Shown: positions 1 through 5,159 of the stretch, piece after piece
Numbering within the stretch: the first letter of the stretch is position 1
Layout of the letters: each line of letters starts with the position of its first letter
NCBI GenBank assembly: GCA_046046315.1
Contig: JBJOKB010000083.1
Span: forward strand, 1-5,159
Source of the DNA: ATZT02 sp046046315
Lineage (GTDB): Bacteria; Actinomycetota; Actinomycetes; S36-B12; UBA5976
DNA length: 5,159 nucleotides
Direction: 5' to 3'
Notes under the pieces: generated by a model
Databases searched by the model: none
Seen by the model: only the letters and a program-made list of their open reading frames with translations
Told to the model about the DNA's origin: nothing
Translations under genes and position numbers: made by a program

Positions 1-733
1 TTAATTGTTTACGTGATTCTTTGCAATCAACATGATAAATGCGATCTTTGAAATCAAGTAAGAAATTAACTGGATCTAAATCTTGCCAAACGAAATGGCT
101 TGGATCAAAATTCAAACCAAAAGCTGGACGATGCTTAATTGCTTTCATTGTTTCTACTGTGGTCCAGTAATCGTAAGCAATTTCAGATGGATGTACTTCA
201 TGAGCAAACTTAACTCCATTTGCATCAAACACATCCAAGATTGGGTTCCAACGATCAGCAAAATCTTTGTAACCAGCATCAATCATGTGTTGTGGCACAG
301 GTGGAAACATTGCAACGTAATGCCAAATGCTTGAACCTGTGAAACCAATAACAGTGTCAACACCAAAAGCTTTAGCAGCAATTGCTGTTGTTTTCATTTC
401 TTCTGCGGCACGTTGACGAACACCCTCAGGATCTCCGTTGCCCCAAACTCGAGCAGGAAGGATTGCTTTGTGTCTTTCGTCAATTGGGTTATCGCAAACT
501 GCTTGTCCAACTAAGTGATTGGAAATTGCCCAATACTTTAAGTTGTATTTTTCTAATATGTCTTTTTGTTGTCTGACATATTTGTCACTTTCTGCAGCTT
601 GCACTACATCTAAGTGATCGCCCCAGCATGCAATTTCTAATCCGTCATATCCCCATTTGGATGCAAGTTTGCACATTTCTTCAAATGGCAAATCTGCCCA
701 TTGACCGGTGAATAACGTAACTGGTCTTGACAT
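1..733 (-). CDS. Sugar phosphate isomerase/epimerase family protein (xylose-isomerase-like TIM barrel), C-terminus cut by window edge
   Basis: The first 244 residues are visible; the frame is still open at base 1. The start ATG (731-733) follows a strong Shine-Dalgarno, AGGAGG on the minus strand (744-749), 10 nt away. The protein is an AP-endonuclease-2/xylose-isomerase-like TIM barrel. Seen: GLEIACWGDH (residues 31-40), the SNHLVGQAV strand (71-79), Glu179 in FAHEVHP, Asp210 and His213 in FDPSH, and His234/Asp236 in YHVDCK. By family analogy Glu179, Asp210 and His234 are three of the four divalent-metal ligands; the fourth, a late Glu, would lie past the edge. From memory relatives are about 330 residues, so roughly a quarter is missing. 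Family members isomerise, epimerise or dehydrate keto-sugars and inososes; the substrate here is unknown. It lies 17 bp after the Gfo/Idh gene and is almost certainly co-transcribed with it, suggesting it acts on the oxidised product. Confidence 0.93.
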   Translation of the reverse strand, partial: MSRPVTLFTGQWADLPFEEMCKLASKWGYDGLEIACWGDHLDVVQAAESDKYVRQQKDILEKYNLKYWAISNHLVGQAVCDNPIDERHKAILPARVWGNGDPEGVRQRAAEEMKTTAIAAKAFGVDTVIGFTGSSIWHYVAMFPPVPQHMIDAGYKDFADRWNPILDVFDANGVKFAHEVHPSEIAYDYWTTVETMKAIKHRPAFGLNFDPSHFVWQDLDPVNFLLDFKDRIYHVDCKESRKQL

Positions 734-750
734 ATTTTTCTTTCCTCCTT

Positions 751-1917
751 TTATTTTATTGTTTGGAAAGTACCGTTATTTGCGGAACTTTTTTCTACTG
801 CGTCTAAAACTTTTTGAACTTGTAAACCATCAGCAAATGAAGGTTCAGGATTTGTGTTGTTAACAACGCTTTCCACAAAATCCTTAACTTCATGTGTGAA
901 TGGGTGTTCATAACCAATGATGTGTCCTGGTGGCCACCATGCAGTCATGTATGGATGAACTCCTTCAGTTACCAAGATCCTTTGAAATCCTGCTGTTTCA
1001 GCACCTTCGGAATTATCGAAGTACCAAAGTTCATTCATATCTTCGAAAGAAAACTTGAGTGATCCTTTAGATCCAAAGATTTCAAATCCCATGTCATTTT
1101 TTCTTCCAGTAGCAAAACGTGTTGCTTCATAAGTTGCTAATGCGCCACCGTCAGTTTTACCAACGAATACAGCAGCATCATCAACTGTTACTTTGCCCAT
1201 TTTGTTTCCAGAAGCACTTGCTTGAAGTCCTGAATAATCTCCAGGCAATGGTCTTTCTTTAATAAATGTTTCAGTTAAACCTGAAACTCCAATTAATTTT
1301 TGACCTGTGACAAATTGTGTGGTGTCAATTGCATGAGCTCCAATGTCACCTAAAGCACCAGATCCTGCTTTGTCTTTTTCTAATCTCCAAACTAATGGAA
1401 AATTAGGATCAACAATCCAGTCTTGTAAATAGCGAGCACGGATATGAAATATTCTTCCTAGTTTTCCTTCACTAACCATTTTTTTAGCTAAGGCAACAGC
1501 TGGAACGCGGCGATAATTAAATGCCACCATGTTTTTGACATTTTTATTGTTATTTGCAGCTGCAACCATTTGTTCTGCTTCAGCAACAGTGTTTGCTAAT
1601 GGTTTTTCACAAATAACATGTTTGCCAGCATTTAGTGCTGCAATTGCAATTTCTGCGTGAGAATCACCAGGTGTACAAATATCTATGATGTCGATATCAG
1701 AACGAGTTAATAATTTTTTCCAGTCGGTTTCAATTCCGTCCCAACCAAGTCGATCTGCTGCTTCTTGAGTATTTGCGGCATTGCGACCACACACTGCAAC
1801 CATTTTGATTTCTGCTGGTAGGTCATAAACGCGTCCCACATTTCGCCAAGCTTGCGAATGGGCTTTGCCCATGAAGGCATAGCCGATCATGGCCACACCT
1901 AATGTTTTCTTTGCCAT
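751..1917 (-). CDS. Gfo/Idh/MocA family NAD(P)-dependent sugar/polyol dehydrogenase
   Basis: A complete 388-residue cytoplasmic oxidoreductase. The N-terminal Rossmann fold opens MAKKTLGVAMIGYAFMG; the dinucleotide loop G12-Y-A-F-M-G17 has Ala at the usual middle Gly. Further landmarks are ICTPGDSHAEIA (80-91), the CEKP motif with catalytic-type Lys105, NYRR (134-137), and GALGDIGAHAID (187-198). Asp191 and His195 in that last stretch complete the Lys/Asp/His set known from inositol dehydrogenases. The C-terminal sheet domain includes WWPPGHIIGYEH (327-338). Parts of 130-200 recall levoglucosan dehydrogenase from memory, but the reaction cannot be fixed beyond oxidation of a sugar or cyclitol hydroxyl. 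I chose ATG 1917, not the in-frame ATG at 1971, because family proteins begin just before the Rossmann strand and an AGGAAGG sits upstream, though 13 nt away. The 18 extra residues from 1971 look non-coding. It is first gene of the leftward operon and diverges from dhaK. Confidence 0.95.
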   Translation of the reverse strand: MAKKTLGVAMIGYAFMGKAHSQAWRNVGRVYDLPAEIKMVAVCGRNAANTQEAADRLGWDGIETDWKKLLTRSDIDIIDICTPGDSHAEIAIAALNAGKHVICEKPLANTVAEAEQMVAAANNNKNVKNMVAFNYRRVPAVALAKKMVSEGKLGRIFHIRARYLQDWIVDPNFPLVWRLEKDKAGSGALGDIGAHAIDTTQFVTGQKLIGVSGLTETFIKERPLPGDYSGLQASASGNKMGKVTVDDAAVFVGKTDGGALATYEATRFATGRKNDMGFEIFGSKGSLKFSFEDMNELWYFDNSEGAETAGFQRILVTEGVHPYMTAWWPPGHIIGYEHPFTHEVKDFVESVVNNTNPEPSFADGLQVQKVLDAVEKSSANNGTFQTIK

Positions 1918-1935
1918 TTGGTTTTGGATACCTTC

Positions 1936-1945
1936 CTGTATACAG
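1936..1945. promoter_or_regulatory. Perfect palindrome CTGTATACAG, possible operator
   Basis: A 10-bp perfect palindrome. It lies just upstream of, and by one base overlaps, the AGGAAGG ribosome-binding site of the oxidoreductase gene, and downstream of the suggested leftward -10 box. The position suits a repressor site, but a 10-bp palindrome can arise by chance and no second copy is seen nearby. Confidence 0.3.
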
Positions 1946-1958
1946 ATTCCTAGGCATA

Positions 1959-1988
1959 ACCATAGGCGCATCTTTACGACTAATTCAA
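1959..1988 (-). promoter_or_regulatory. Possible sigma-70-type promoter for the leftward operon
   Basis: On the minus strand, TTGAAT (1988-1983) and TATGGT (1964-1959) are 18 bp apart; each matches four of six consensus bases. Transcription would start near 1952, giving a leader of about 35 nt with the AGGAAGG ribosome-binding site inside. This is a pattern match only. Confidence 0.3.
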
Positions 1989-2013
1989 GACCGTATTACG
2001 CTTCCATTAACTC

Positions 2014-2033
2014 CGTCTCGGGTATGCGAGACG
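2014..2033. repeat. GC-rich inverted repeat (7-bp arms, 6-base centre) ahead of dhaK
   Basis: CGTCTCG (2014-2020) and CGAGACG (2027-2033) are exact reverse complements around GGTATG. It is strikingly GC-rich for this AT-rich sequence and ends 29 bp before the dhaK start codon. It could be an operator read as DNA or a 5' mRNA hairpin. There is no T-tract after it, so it is not an intrinsic terminator. An in-frame ATG (2024-2026) lies in its centre and is not thought to be the dhaK start. Confidence 0.6.
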
Positions 2034-2062
2034 ACCACTTTGCTGAGAGGCTGGAAAGTCTT

Positions 2063-3058
2063 TTGAAGAAACTTATAAATGATCCCTTCGACATGGTCGA
2101 AGAAATGGTTGAAGGCTACGTAGCAGCTAACGATCACATAATTAAAAGAGTAGGAAAGCGCTCTATTGCCAGAGCTAATTCTCCTATTCAAGGAAAAGTT
2201 GGAATTGTTGTTGGTGGAGGTTCAGGACATTTACCAGCATTTGCTGGTTACGTTGGAAAAGGAATGGCAGATGGGGCAGCGTTTGGAAACGTTTTTGCAT
2301 CACCTCCTGCAAAACCAGTAATTGAAGCAACTTTGGCAGTAAATGGTGGCGCAGGTGTTATGTACACCTACGGAAATTATCAAGGTGATTGCATCAACTT
2401 TGATAAAGCCCAAGACAAATGTCGTGAAATGGGAATACCTGTTCAAACAGTTGTTTTAAATGATGATGTTTTGTCAGCACCAAAAGACCAAGCACACAAA
2501 CGTCGTGGCATTGGTGGATTGTTTTTAGTTTGGCATGTTGCAGGTGCAAAAGCAGAACAAATGGCATCTTTAGATGAAGTTGTTGCCGTAACAAATAAAG
2601 CAAATGCAAATACCAGGACTGTTGGTGTGGGATTAACTTCTTGCATCGTGCCAGCAAATGGTAAACCAACTTTTTCATTACCAGATAATGAAATGGAAAT
2701 TGGTTTAGGAATTCACGGTGAACCAGGAATTAAACGAGTTAAAGTTCGTCCTATTGATTCGGTAATTGATGAAATTATGGAAGCAATATTGGCTGATCTT
2801 GATTACCGAGGTTCGGATGTGGCATTACTAGTTAATGGTTTAGGAGGTTCTCCTGCTGAAGAACTTTATGTGGTTTATCGCAGAGTAAAACAAATCTGTG
2901 ATGCTAATAAAATCAACATAAAGTTCAAACATGTTGGAAACCAAGTAACTGCATTAGAAATGCAAGGAACTTCAGTTTCACTTATGCGTCTTGATGAAGA
3001 GATGTATCAATTAATCAACAACACAACTGTTGATACCTGCATGTACAAGAAGGTGTGA
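2063..3058 (+). CDS. dhaK: Dihydroxyacetone kinase-type subunit DhaK (ketose-binding subunit), variant active site
   Basis: 331 residues from a TTG start; classical DhaK is about 330-355. From this start it lines up with E. coli DhaK residue for residue over the key sites: GGGSGH (51-56, His56), NYQGD (Asp109) and GIHGEPG (216-222, with His218, which forms the hemiaminal with the ketose). NEMEIG, RRGIGG and LVNGLGGSP are also family landmarks. DhaK binds the ketose covalently and DhaL phosphorylates it. The stretch after His56 reads LPAF where E. coli has EPMH, so it belongs to a divergent branch whose substrate may not be dihydroxyacetone; related kinases act on tetruloses. An in-frame ATG at 2024 would add 13 residues but lacks a ribosome-binding site, falls inside an inverted repeat and uses GAG/AGG/CTG codons atypical of the gene. 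A possible AGAGG (2046-2050) lies 12 nt before the TTG. dhaL follows after 11 bp. Confidence 0.93.
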   Translation: MKKLINDPFDMVEEMVEGYVAANDHIIKRVGKRSIARANSPIQGKVGIVVGGGSGHLPAFAGYVGKGMADGAAFGNVFASPPAKPVIEATLAVNGGAGVMYTYGNYQGDCINFDKAQDKCREMGIPVQTVVLNDDVLSAPKDQAHKRRGIGGLFLVWHVAGAKAEQMASLDEVVAVTNKANANTRTVGVGLTSCIVPANGKPTFSLPDNEMEIGLGIHGEPGIKRVKVRPIDSVIDEIMEAILADLDYRGSDVALLVNGLGGSPAEELYVVYRRVKQICDANKINIKFKHVGNQVTALEMQGTSVSLMRLDEEMYQLINNTTVDTCMYKKV

Positions 3059-3069
3059 GGAGACTAATT

Positions 3070-3714
3070 ATGGCTAACGTAACTGGTGCTTTGGTAGCTA
3101 AATCATTAATTTTAGTTGCTAAAAAAGTTGAAGAAAATAAAGATTATTTATGTGCTCTTGATGGTGAAGTAGGCGATGGTGATCACGGTGTATCAATGAC
3201 AATTGGTATGCGAGCTGTTTCACGTGCCGCTAAAGCTTTGCCACCACAGTGCACACCAAGTGAAGCATTTCAATCAGCAGCTGATGCTTATGCAGATGAA
3301 GTTGGCGCAACAATTGGGCCACTTTACGAAGCTGCATTTGCTGCAGCAGCTGAATCTGTGCAGGGTAAACAAAATTTGAATGAGATTGGTGATTGGGCAA
3401 TTGTTTATCGCTCAATGGCTAATGCAATTCAACAATTAGGAAAAGCTCAACTTGGTGATAAAACTTTGTTGGATGCTTTTTTTCCTGCAGTTGAACACAT
3501 TCAAGCATTGGCAACAAAAGGTGGAAACTTAGAAGCAGCATTACTTTCCACAGCAGAATGTGCATTAAAAGCTGCTAAGGACACTAGAAACTTAGTGCCA
3601 CAAAAAGGAAGAGCCTCTCGTTTAGGTGATCGAGCAAAAGGTCATCAAGATGCAGGTGCAACCTCGTTAGCAGTAGTGCTTAAAGGTTTTGCCGATGGAG
3701 TTAAAAAAGGTTAA
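3070..3714 (+). CDS. dhaL: Dihydroxyacetone kinase-type subunit DhaL (nucleotide-binding subunit)
   Basis: 214 residues, the usual DhaL size, mostly helical. The magnesium/nucleotide site is clear: Asp31, Asp36 and Asp38 in LDGEVGDGDHG, equivalent to E. coli Asp30/35/37. Also present are GDKTLLDAF (129-137) and the late KGRASRLGDRAKGHQDAGA lid-type motif (179-197). The middle glycine loop reads VGATIGPLYE (78-87) where E. coli has VGGASGPLFG, a notable change. DhaL carries the adenine nucleotide and phosphorylates the ketose bound to DhaK, either by recharging through DhaM and the PTS or with free ATP; no DhaM is in the window, so the phosphate donor is open. Start: ATG 3070 has AGGAGA (3058-3063) six nt upstream and is preferred over the GTG at 3055 that overlaps the dhaK end. 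Last gene of the operon, followed by a terminator. Confidence 0.94.
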   Translation: MANVTGALVAKSLILVAKKVEENKDYLCALDGEVGDGDHGVSMTIGMRAVSRAAKALPPQCTPSEAFQSAADAYADEVGATIGPLYEAAFAAAAESVQGKQNLNEIGDWAIVYRSMANAIQQLGKAQLGDKTLLDAFFPAVEHIQALATKGGNLEAALLSTAECALKAAKDTRNLVPQKGRASRLGDRAKGHQDAGATSLAVVLKGFADGVKKG

Positions 3715-3724
3715 TTAAAGAATT

Positions 3725-3760
3725 AGGGCCTGATTGATTAATTTCAATCAGGCCTTTTTC
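3725..3760 (+). terminator. Rho-independent terminator after dhaL
   Basis: GGCCTGATTGA (3727-3737) and TCAATCAGGCC (3744-3754) form a perfect 11-bp stem with a 6-base TTAATT loop, followed directly by five T (3755-3759). It begins about ten bases after the dhaL stop and insulates the following gene. Confidence 0.93.
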
Positions 3761-3771
3761 TATTTTCGGGA

Positions 3772-3777
3772 TATAGT
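3772..3777 (+). promoter_or_regulatory. Possible -10 box for the YqhA-like gene
   Basis: TATAGT matches five of six consensus bases and lies 22 nt before the ATG, which would give a leader of about 16 nt including the ribosome-binding site AGGAG (3790-3794). I see no good -35 element at normal spacing; the terminator stem occupies that place. Confidence 0.35.
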
Positions 3778-3799
3778 TTTATTGGAAATAGGAGCATAA

Positions 3800-4330
3800 A
3801 TGTCAAAAATCGCCCACGCTATTGAAACTGGTTTATTTAGATCCCGTTGGCTCTTGATGCCACTTTATGTTGGTTTAGTTGGCGTGCTAATTCTTTTAGC
3901 AATTAGATTTGTTCAAGAATTTGTAAGTATTATTTCTCACTTTGGTGAAAAAACTGGACAAGAATTTGTTTTAGAAATTTTAGCTTTACTTGATTTAACT
4001 TTGTTAGCAAATTTGATTTTGATTGTTATTTTTGCAGGTTACGAAAACTTTGTTTCAAGAATCGATGCAGCCCATGAATCTGTTGATCGTCCTCATTGGA
4101 TGGGCACAATCGATTTTTCAGGGCTTAAAATTAAATTGATTGGCTCACTTGTAGCAATTTCTGTTATTGAATTATTAAAAGATTTTATTGAACTATCTGG
4201 GCAAATGACAGTGGGTGAAGGTACTAAGTGGAGAATATTTATTCACTTAACTTTTGTAGTTTCAGGTGTGCTATTTGCTTTGATGGATTGGATTGCTGAC
4301 AAAAGAGAAGCCGTAAATATAAATAAGTAA
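3800..4330 (+). CDS. yqhA: UPF0114 / YqhA family integral membrane protein
   Basis: 176 residues; E. coli YqhA, of unknown molecular function, is 164. Family signatures are SRWLLMPLYVGL (15-26), LLDLTLLANL (63-72), the invariant-looking GYENFVSRID (80-89), GLKIKLIGSLVAIS (108-121) and IHLTFVVSG (148-156). Four hydrophobic segments, roughly 17-40, 56-80, 111-131 and 145-164, predict a four-helix inner-membrane protein; there is no cleavable signal. The start ATG has AGGAG five nt upstream. The gene stands alone behind the dhaL terminator, so no functional link to the kinase operon is implied. Its stop codon (4328-4330) directly abuts the stop of the converging gene. Confidence 0.93.
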   Translation: MSKIAHAIETGLFRSRWLLMPLYVGLVGVLILLAIRFVQEFVSIISHFGEKTGQEFVLEILALLDLTLLANLILIVIFAGYENFVSRIDAAHESVDRPHWMGTIDFSGLKIKLIGSLVAISVIELLKDFIELSGQMTVGEGTKWRIFIHLTFVVSGVLFALMDWIADKREAVNINK

Positions 4331-4825
4331 TTATTTGACTGGAATTAAAATATCCATTTCACATTTATTACTTGCTGGATCAAATCTCTCATCATAAAGT
4401 TCTAAATGTGGAGCATTTCTCATTTCCATTTTGGTCTTTGGAAACCAAACTGTGTAGGCATCGATGTAGCTTTCTTTCAAATTTTCCATAGGTCCTTTAT
4501 GGGTGTATCGAACATATTTTCCTGCCGGGACAACTACGGTTTTGAATTCCAAACCTGGTGGAACTCCTCTTTTGAATTCCACACCAGCTAAATATTTAAT
4601 TTTTCCAGGATCAGTATTTTGATCCATTGGTATTGCTACACCGAAGCAAGTTCCTGTTGATCGAACTCCTAATTTTGGAAAGATTGACCAGAATTCTTCC
4701 CATAATTCGGGTAATAACGAATCTTCATAAGTAGATGTTGGCATCATTATGGAATTGGTCACAATTTCAAGTCCAGCAATAGTAATTGATGAATATTCTT
4801 TTGCTTTGACTTTTCTTTTGAACAT
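4331..4825 (-). CDS. Stand-alone GyrI-like / AraC effector-binding domain protein
   Basis: 164 residues consisting of one GyrI-like (SHS2-fold, Rob C-terminal type) small-molecule-binding domain without a DNA-binding part. Landmarks: ITIAGLEIV (15-22), the central YLAGVEF (78-84, with Glu83 at the place of the ligand-contacting acid in Rob/BmrR-type domains), the VVVPAGKYVRYTHKGP stretch (97-112), the helix up to WFPK (127-130) and the C-terminal ELYDERFDP (142-150). Family members bind cationic or amphipathic compounds, inhibit gyrase (SbmC/GyrI) or hydrolyse small molecules; the sequence does not decide which. No Shine-Dalgarno is visible before ATG 4825, but a TAGAAT box lies six bases upstream, consistent with a leaderless transcript. 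It diverges from a lipoprotein gene across 38 bp and converges on the YqhA-like gene with no gap. Confidence 0.9.
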   Translation of the reverse strand: MFKRKVKAKEYSSITIAGLEIVTNSIMMPTSTYEDSLLPELWEEFWSIFPKLGVRSTGTCFGVAIPMDQNTDPGKIKYLAGVEFKRGVPPGLEFKTVVVPAGKYVRYTHKGPMENLKESYIDAYTVWFPKTKMEMRNAPHLELYDERFDPASNKCEMDILIPVK

Positions 4826-4827
4826 GT

Positions 4828-4856
4828 TTGGATTCTATGTGAATGCCCGATACTAT
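4828..4856 (+). promoter_or_regulatory. Probable promoter of the lipoprotein gene, leaderless
   Basis: TTGGAT (4828-4833) and TACTAT (4851-4856) are spaced by exactly 17 bp. The -10 box ends seven bases before the ATG at 4864, so transcription should begin at or within a base of the start codon. There is no Shine-Dalgarno ahead of that ATG, as expected for a leaderless mRNA. Confidence 0.55.
4832..4837 (-). promoter_or_regulatory. Probable -10 box of the GyrI-like gene, leaderless
   Basis: On the minus strand TAGAAT matches five of six consensus bases and ends six bases before ATG 4825, so the transcript should start at the start codon. No convincing -35 element is seen. The box overlaps the -35 of the opposite promoter by two bases. 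Confidence 0.5.
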
Positions 4857-4863
4857 TCTTGAT

Positions 4864-5159
4864 ATGAAAACAAAATTAGCGATATTGAGTGTTGCGGTCT
4901 TATTCTTAACAGCTTGTGGTGGCGGTTCAACTGAATCAGCTCCAGCAGAAACTAATGAAGTTCCAGTAGTAATTCAAAATCCTGCTGATCCAGCAAATGC
5001 AGGCTATTACATCGATGGAATTGTTTACACTCTCGTTAACGGAGCATTAGAACAACCAATTGAAGACTCCGAAACTAATAATGTTTTCAAACTTCTTGAT
5101 TTCAAAGCAGCAGGAGATATCAACGGTGATGGAACCGATGACACTGCAGTGGTTTTAAT
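4864..5159 (+). CDS. Lipoprotein with DxNGDG calcium-loop-like motif, C-terminus cut by window edge
   Basis: 98 residues are visible and the frame is open at the right edge. The N-terminus is a lipoprotein signal: Lys2/Lys4, hydrophobic stretch 5-15, and lipobox LTAC with Cys18 as the lipidated residue, followed by a GGGS flexible linker rich in Ser, Glu and Pro (19-47). The protein should sit on the outer face of the cytoplasmic membrane. A small domain follows: YYIDGIVYTLVNG (48-60), then GDINGDGTDDTAVVL (84-98), whose acidic DxNGDGxDD loop resembles FG-GAP/EF-hand-like calcium loops. The order of these two motifs recalls a widespread lipoprotein family of unknown function (from memory). 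No Shine-Dalgarno precedes ATG 4864; a promoter seven bases upstream suggests a leaderless mRNA. Confidence 0.88.
   Translation, partial: MKTKLAILSVAVLFLTACGGGSTESAPAETNEVPVVIQNPADPANAGYYIDGIVYTLVNGALEQPIEDSETNNVFKLLDFKAAGDINGDGTDDTAVVL

Larger units (their letters stand above)
1918..2062. promoter_or_regulatory. Divergent intergenic control region between the oxidoreductase operon and dhaKL
   Basis: These 145 bp separate the two divergent start codons and must hold both operons' promoters. Visible are a perfect 10-bp palindrome (1936-1945), a possible leftward promoter (1959-1988), a short odd-centred palindrome CGTA-T-TACG (1992-2000), and a GC-rich inverted repeat (2014-2033). A weak rightward promoter candidate is TTTACG (1973-1978) with TACGCT (1997-2002) at 18 bp; it matches the consensus poorly. 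A shared palindrome-binding regulator would explain the arrangement, but none is encoded in the window. Confidence 0.6.

Noticed and set aside
83..576. Plus-strand open frames at 83-334 and 382-576
   Set aside because: They lie antisense to the conserved isomerase gene and have no ribosome-binding site or recognisable product.
1918..1971. N-terminal extension of the oxidoreductase to an ATG at 1971
   Set aside because: The 18 added residues look like no Gfo/Idh N-terminus, and the Rossmann fold starts naturally at the ATG at 1917.
2014..2060. Riboswitch ahead of dhaK (the CTGAGAGG string recalls the thi-box)
   Set aside because: The remaining conserved parts of a TPP riboswitch are absent, and the region is too short for the full fold.
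1889..2062. Upstream extension of dhaK to ATG 1889 or ATG 2024
   Set aside because: Starting at 1889 would overlap the opposite gene and add sequence unlike DhaK. ATG 2024 lacks a ribosome-binding site and sits inside an inverted repeat. The family sequence KKLINDP begins right at TTG 2063.
2394..2678. Minus-strand open frames inside dhaK (also 2443-2646, and 3230-3415 inside dhaL)
   Set aside because: They are antisense to clearly coding sequence, with low-complexity Leu/His/Gln-rich products and no family resemblance.
4321..4336. AAATAA-GTAA-TTATTT inverted repeat as a bidirectional terminator
   Set aside because: The stem is only six A/T pairs and too weak to stop polymerase.
4540..4581. 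12-bp direct repeat TTTTGAATTCCA at 4540-4551 and 4570-4581
   Set aside because: It lies within the GyrI-like gene and encodes two EFK stretches (residues 83-85 and 93-95) normal for the family; there is no sign of a mobile or regulatory repeat.
4406..4591. Plus-strand open frame
   Set aside because: It is a shadow of the GyrI-like gene on the other strand.

Overview
This window looks like ordinary chromosome from an AT-rich, compact bacterial genome. My best guess is a low-GC aquatic actinobacterium of the Nanopelagicales (acI) type. The guess rests on three things: the oxidoreductase/TIM-barrel pair on the left resembles a pair I remember mainly from high-GC actinobacteria; intergenic gaps are very short; and two genes appear to start without a leader or Shine-Dalgarno, a habit common in actinobacteria. 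The taxonomy is inference. I see no tRNA or rRNA gene, IS element, CRISPR array, phage gene or integration scar.

Left part (1-3760): a catabolic locus read outward from a 145-bp divergent control region (1918-2062). Leftward run a Gfo/Idh/MocA NAD(P)-dependent sugar or polyol dehydrogenase (751-1917) and, 17 bp further on, a xylose-isomerase-like TIM-barrel isomerase/epimerase (1-733, cut by the left edge). Rightward run dhaK (2063-3058, TTG start) and dhaL (3070-3714), the two subunits of a dihydroxyacetone-kinase-type enzyme, closed by a strong intrinsic terminator (3725-3760). The simplest joint reading is that a sugar or polyol is oxidised and isomerised by the leftward pair, and that a ketose or short keto-sugar is phosphorylated by the DhaKL pair. 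DhaK keeps the catalytic and substrate-binding residues (His56, Asp109, His218 in E. coli numbering) but differs from classical DhaK right beside His56. DhaL differs in its glycine-rich nucleotide loop. The true substrate may therefore be something other than dihydroxyacetone. No DhaM phosphotransfer subunit is in the window.

Right part (3761-5159): three unrelated housekeeping-type genes. A UPF0114/YqhA four-helix membrane protein (3800-4330, +) ends exactly where a converging GyrI-like effector-binding-domain protein (4331-4825, -) ends, with no base between the stop codons. That gene diverges from a lipoprotein gene (4864 to the right edge, +) across only 38 bp. The 38 bp appear to hold two overlapping promoters, each placed so that transcription would begin at or within a base or two of the start codon.

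I found no convincing new biological system. The items most worth checking are the variant DhaKL kinase and its substrate, the palindromes in the divergent control region, and the overlapping leaderless promoter pair.
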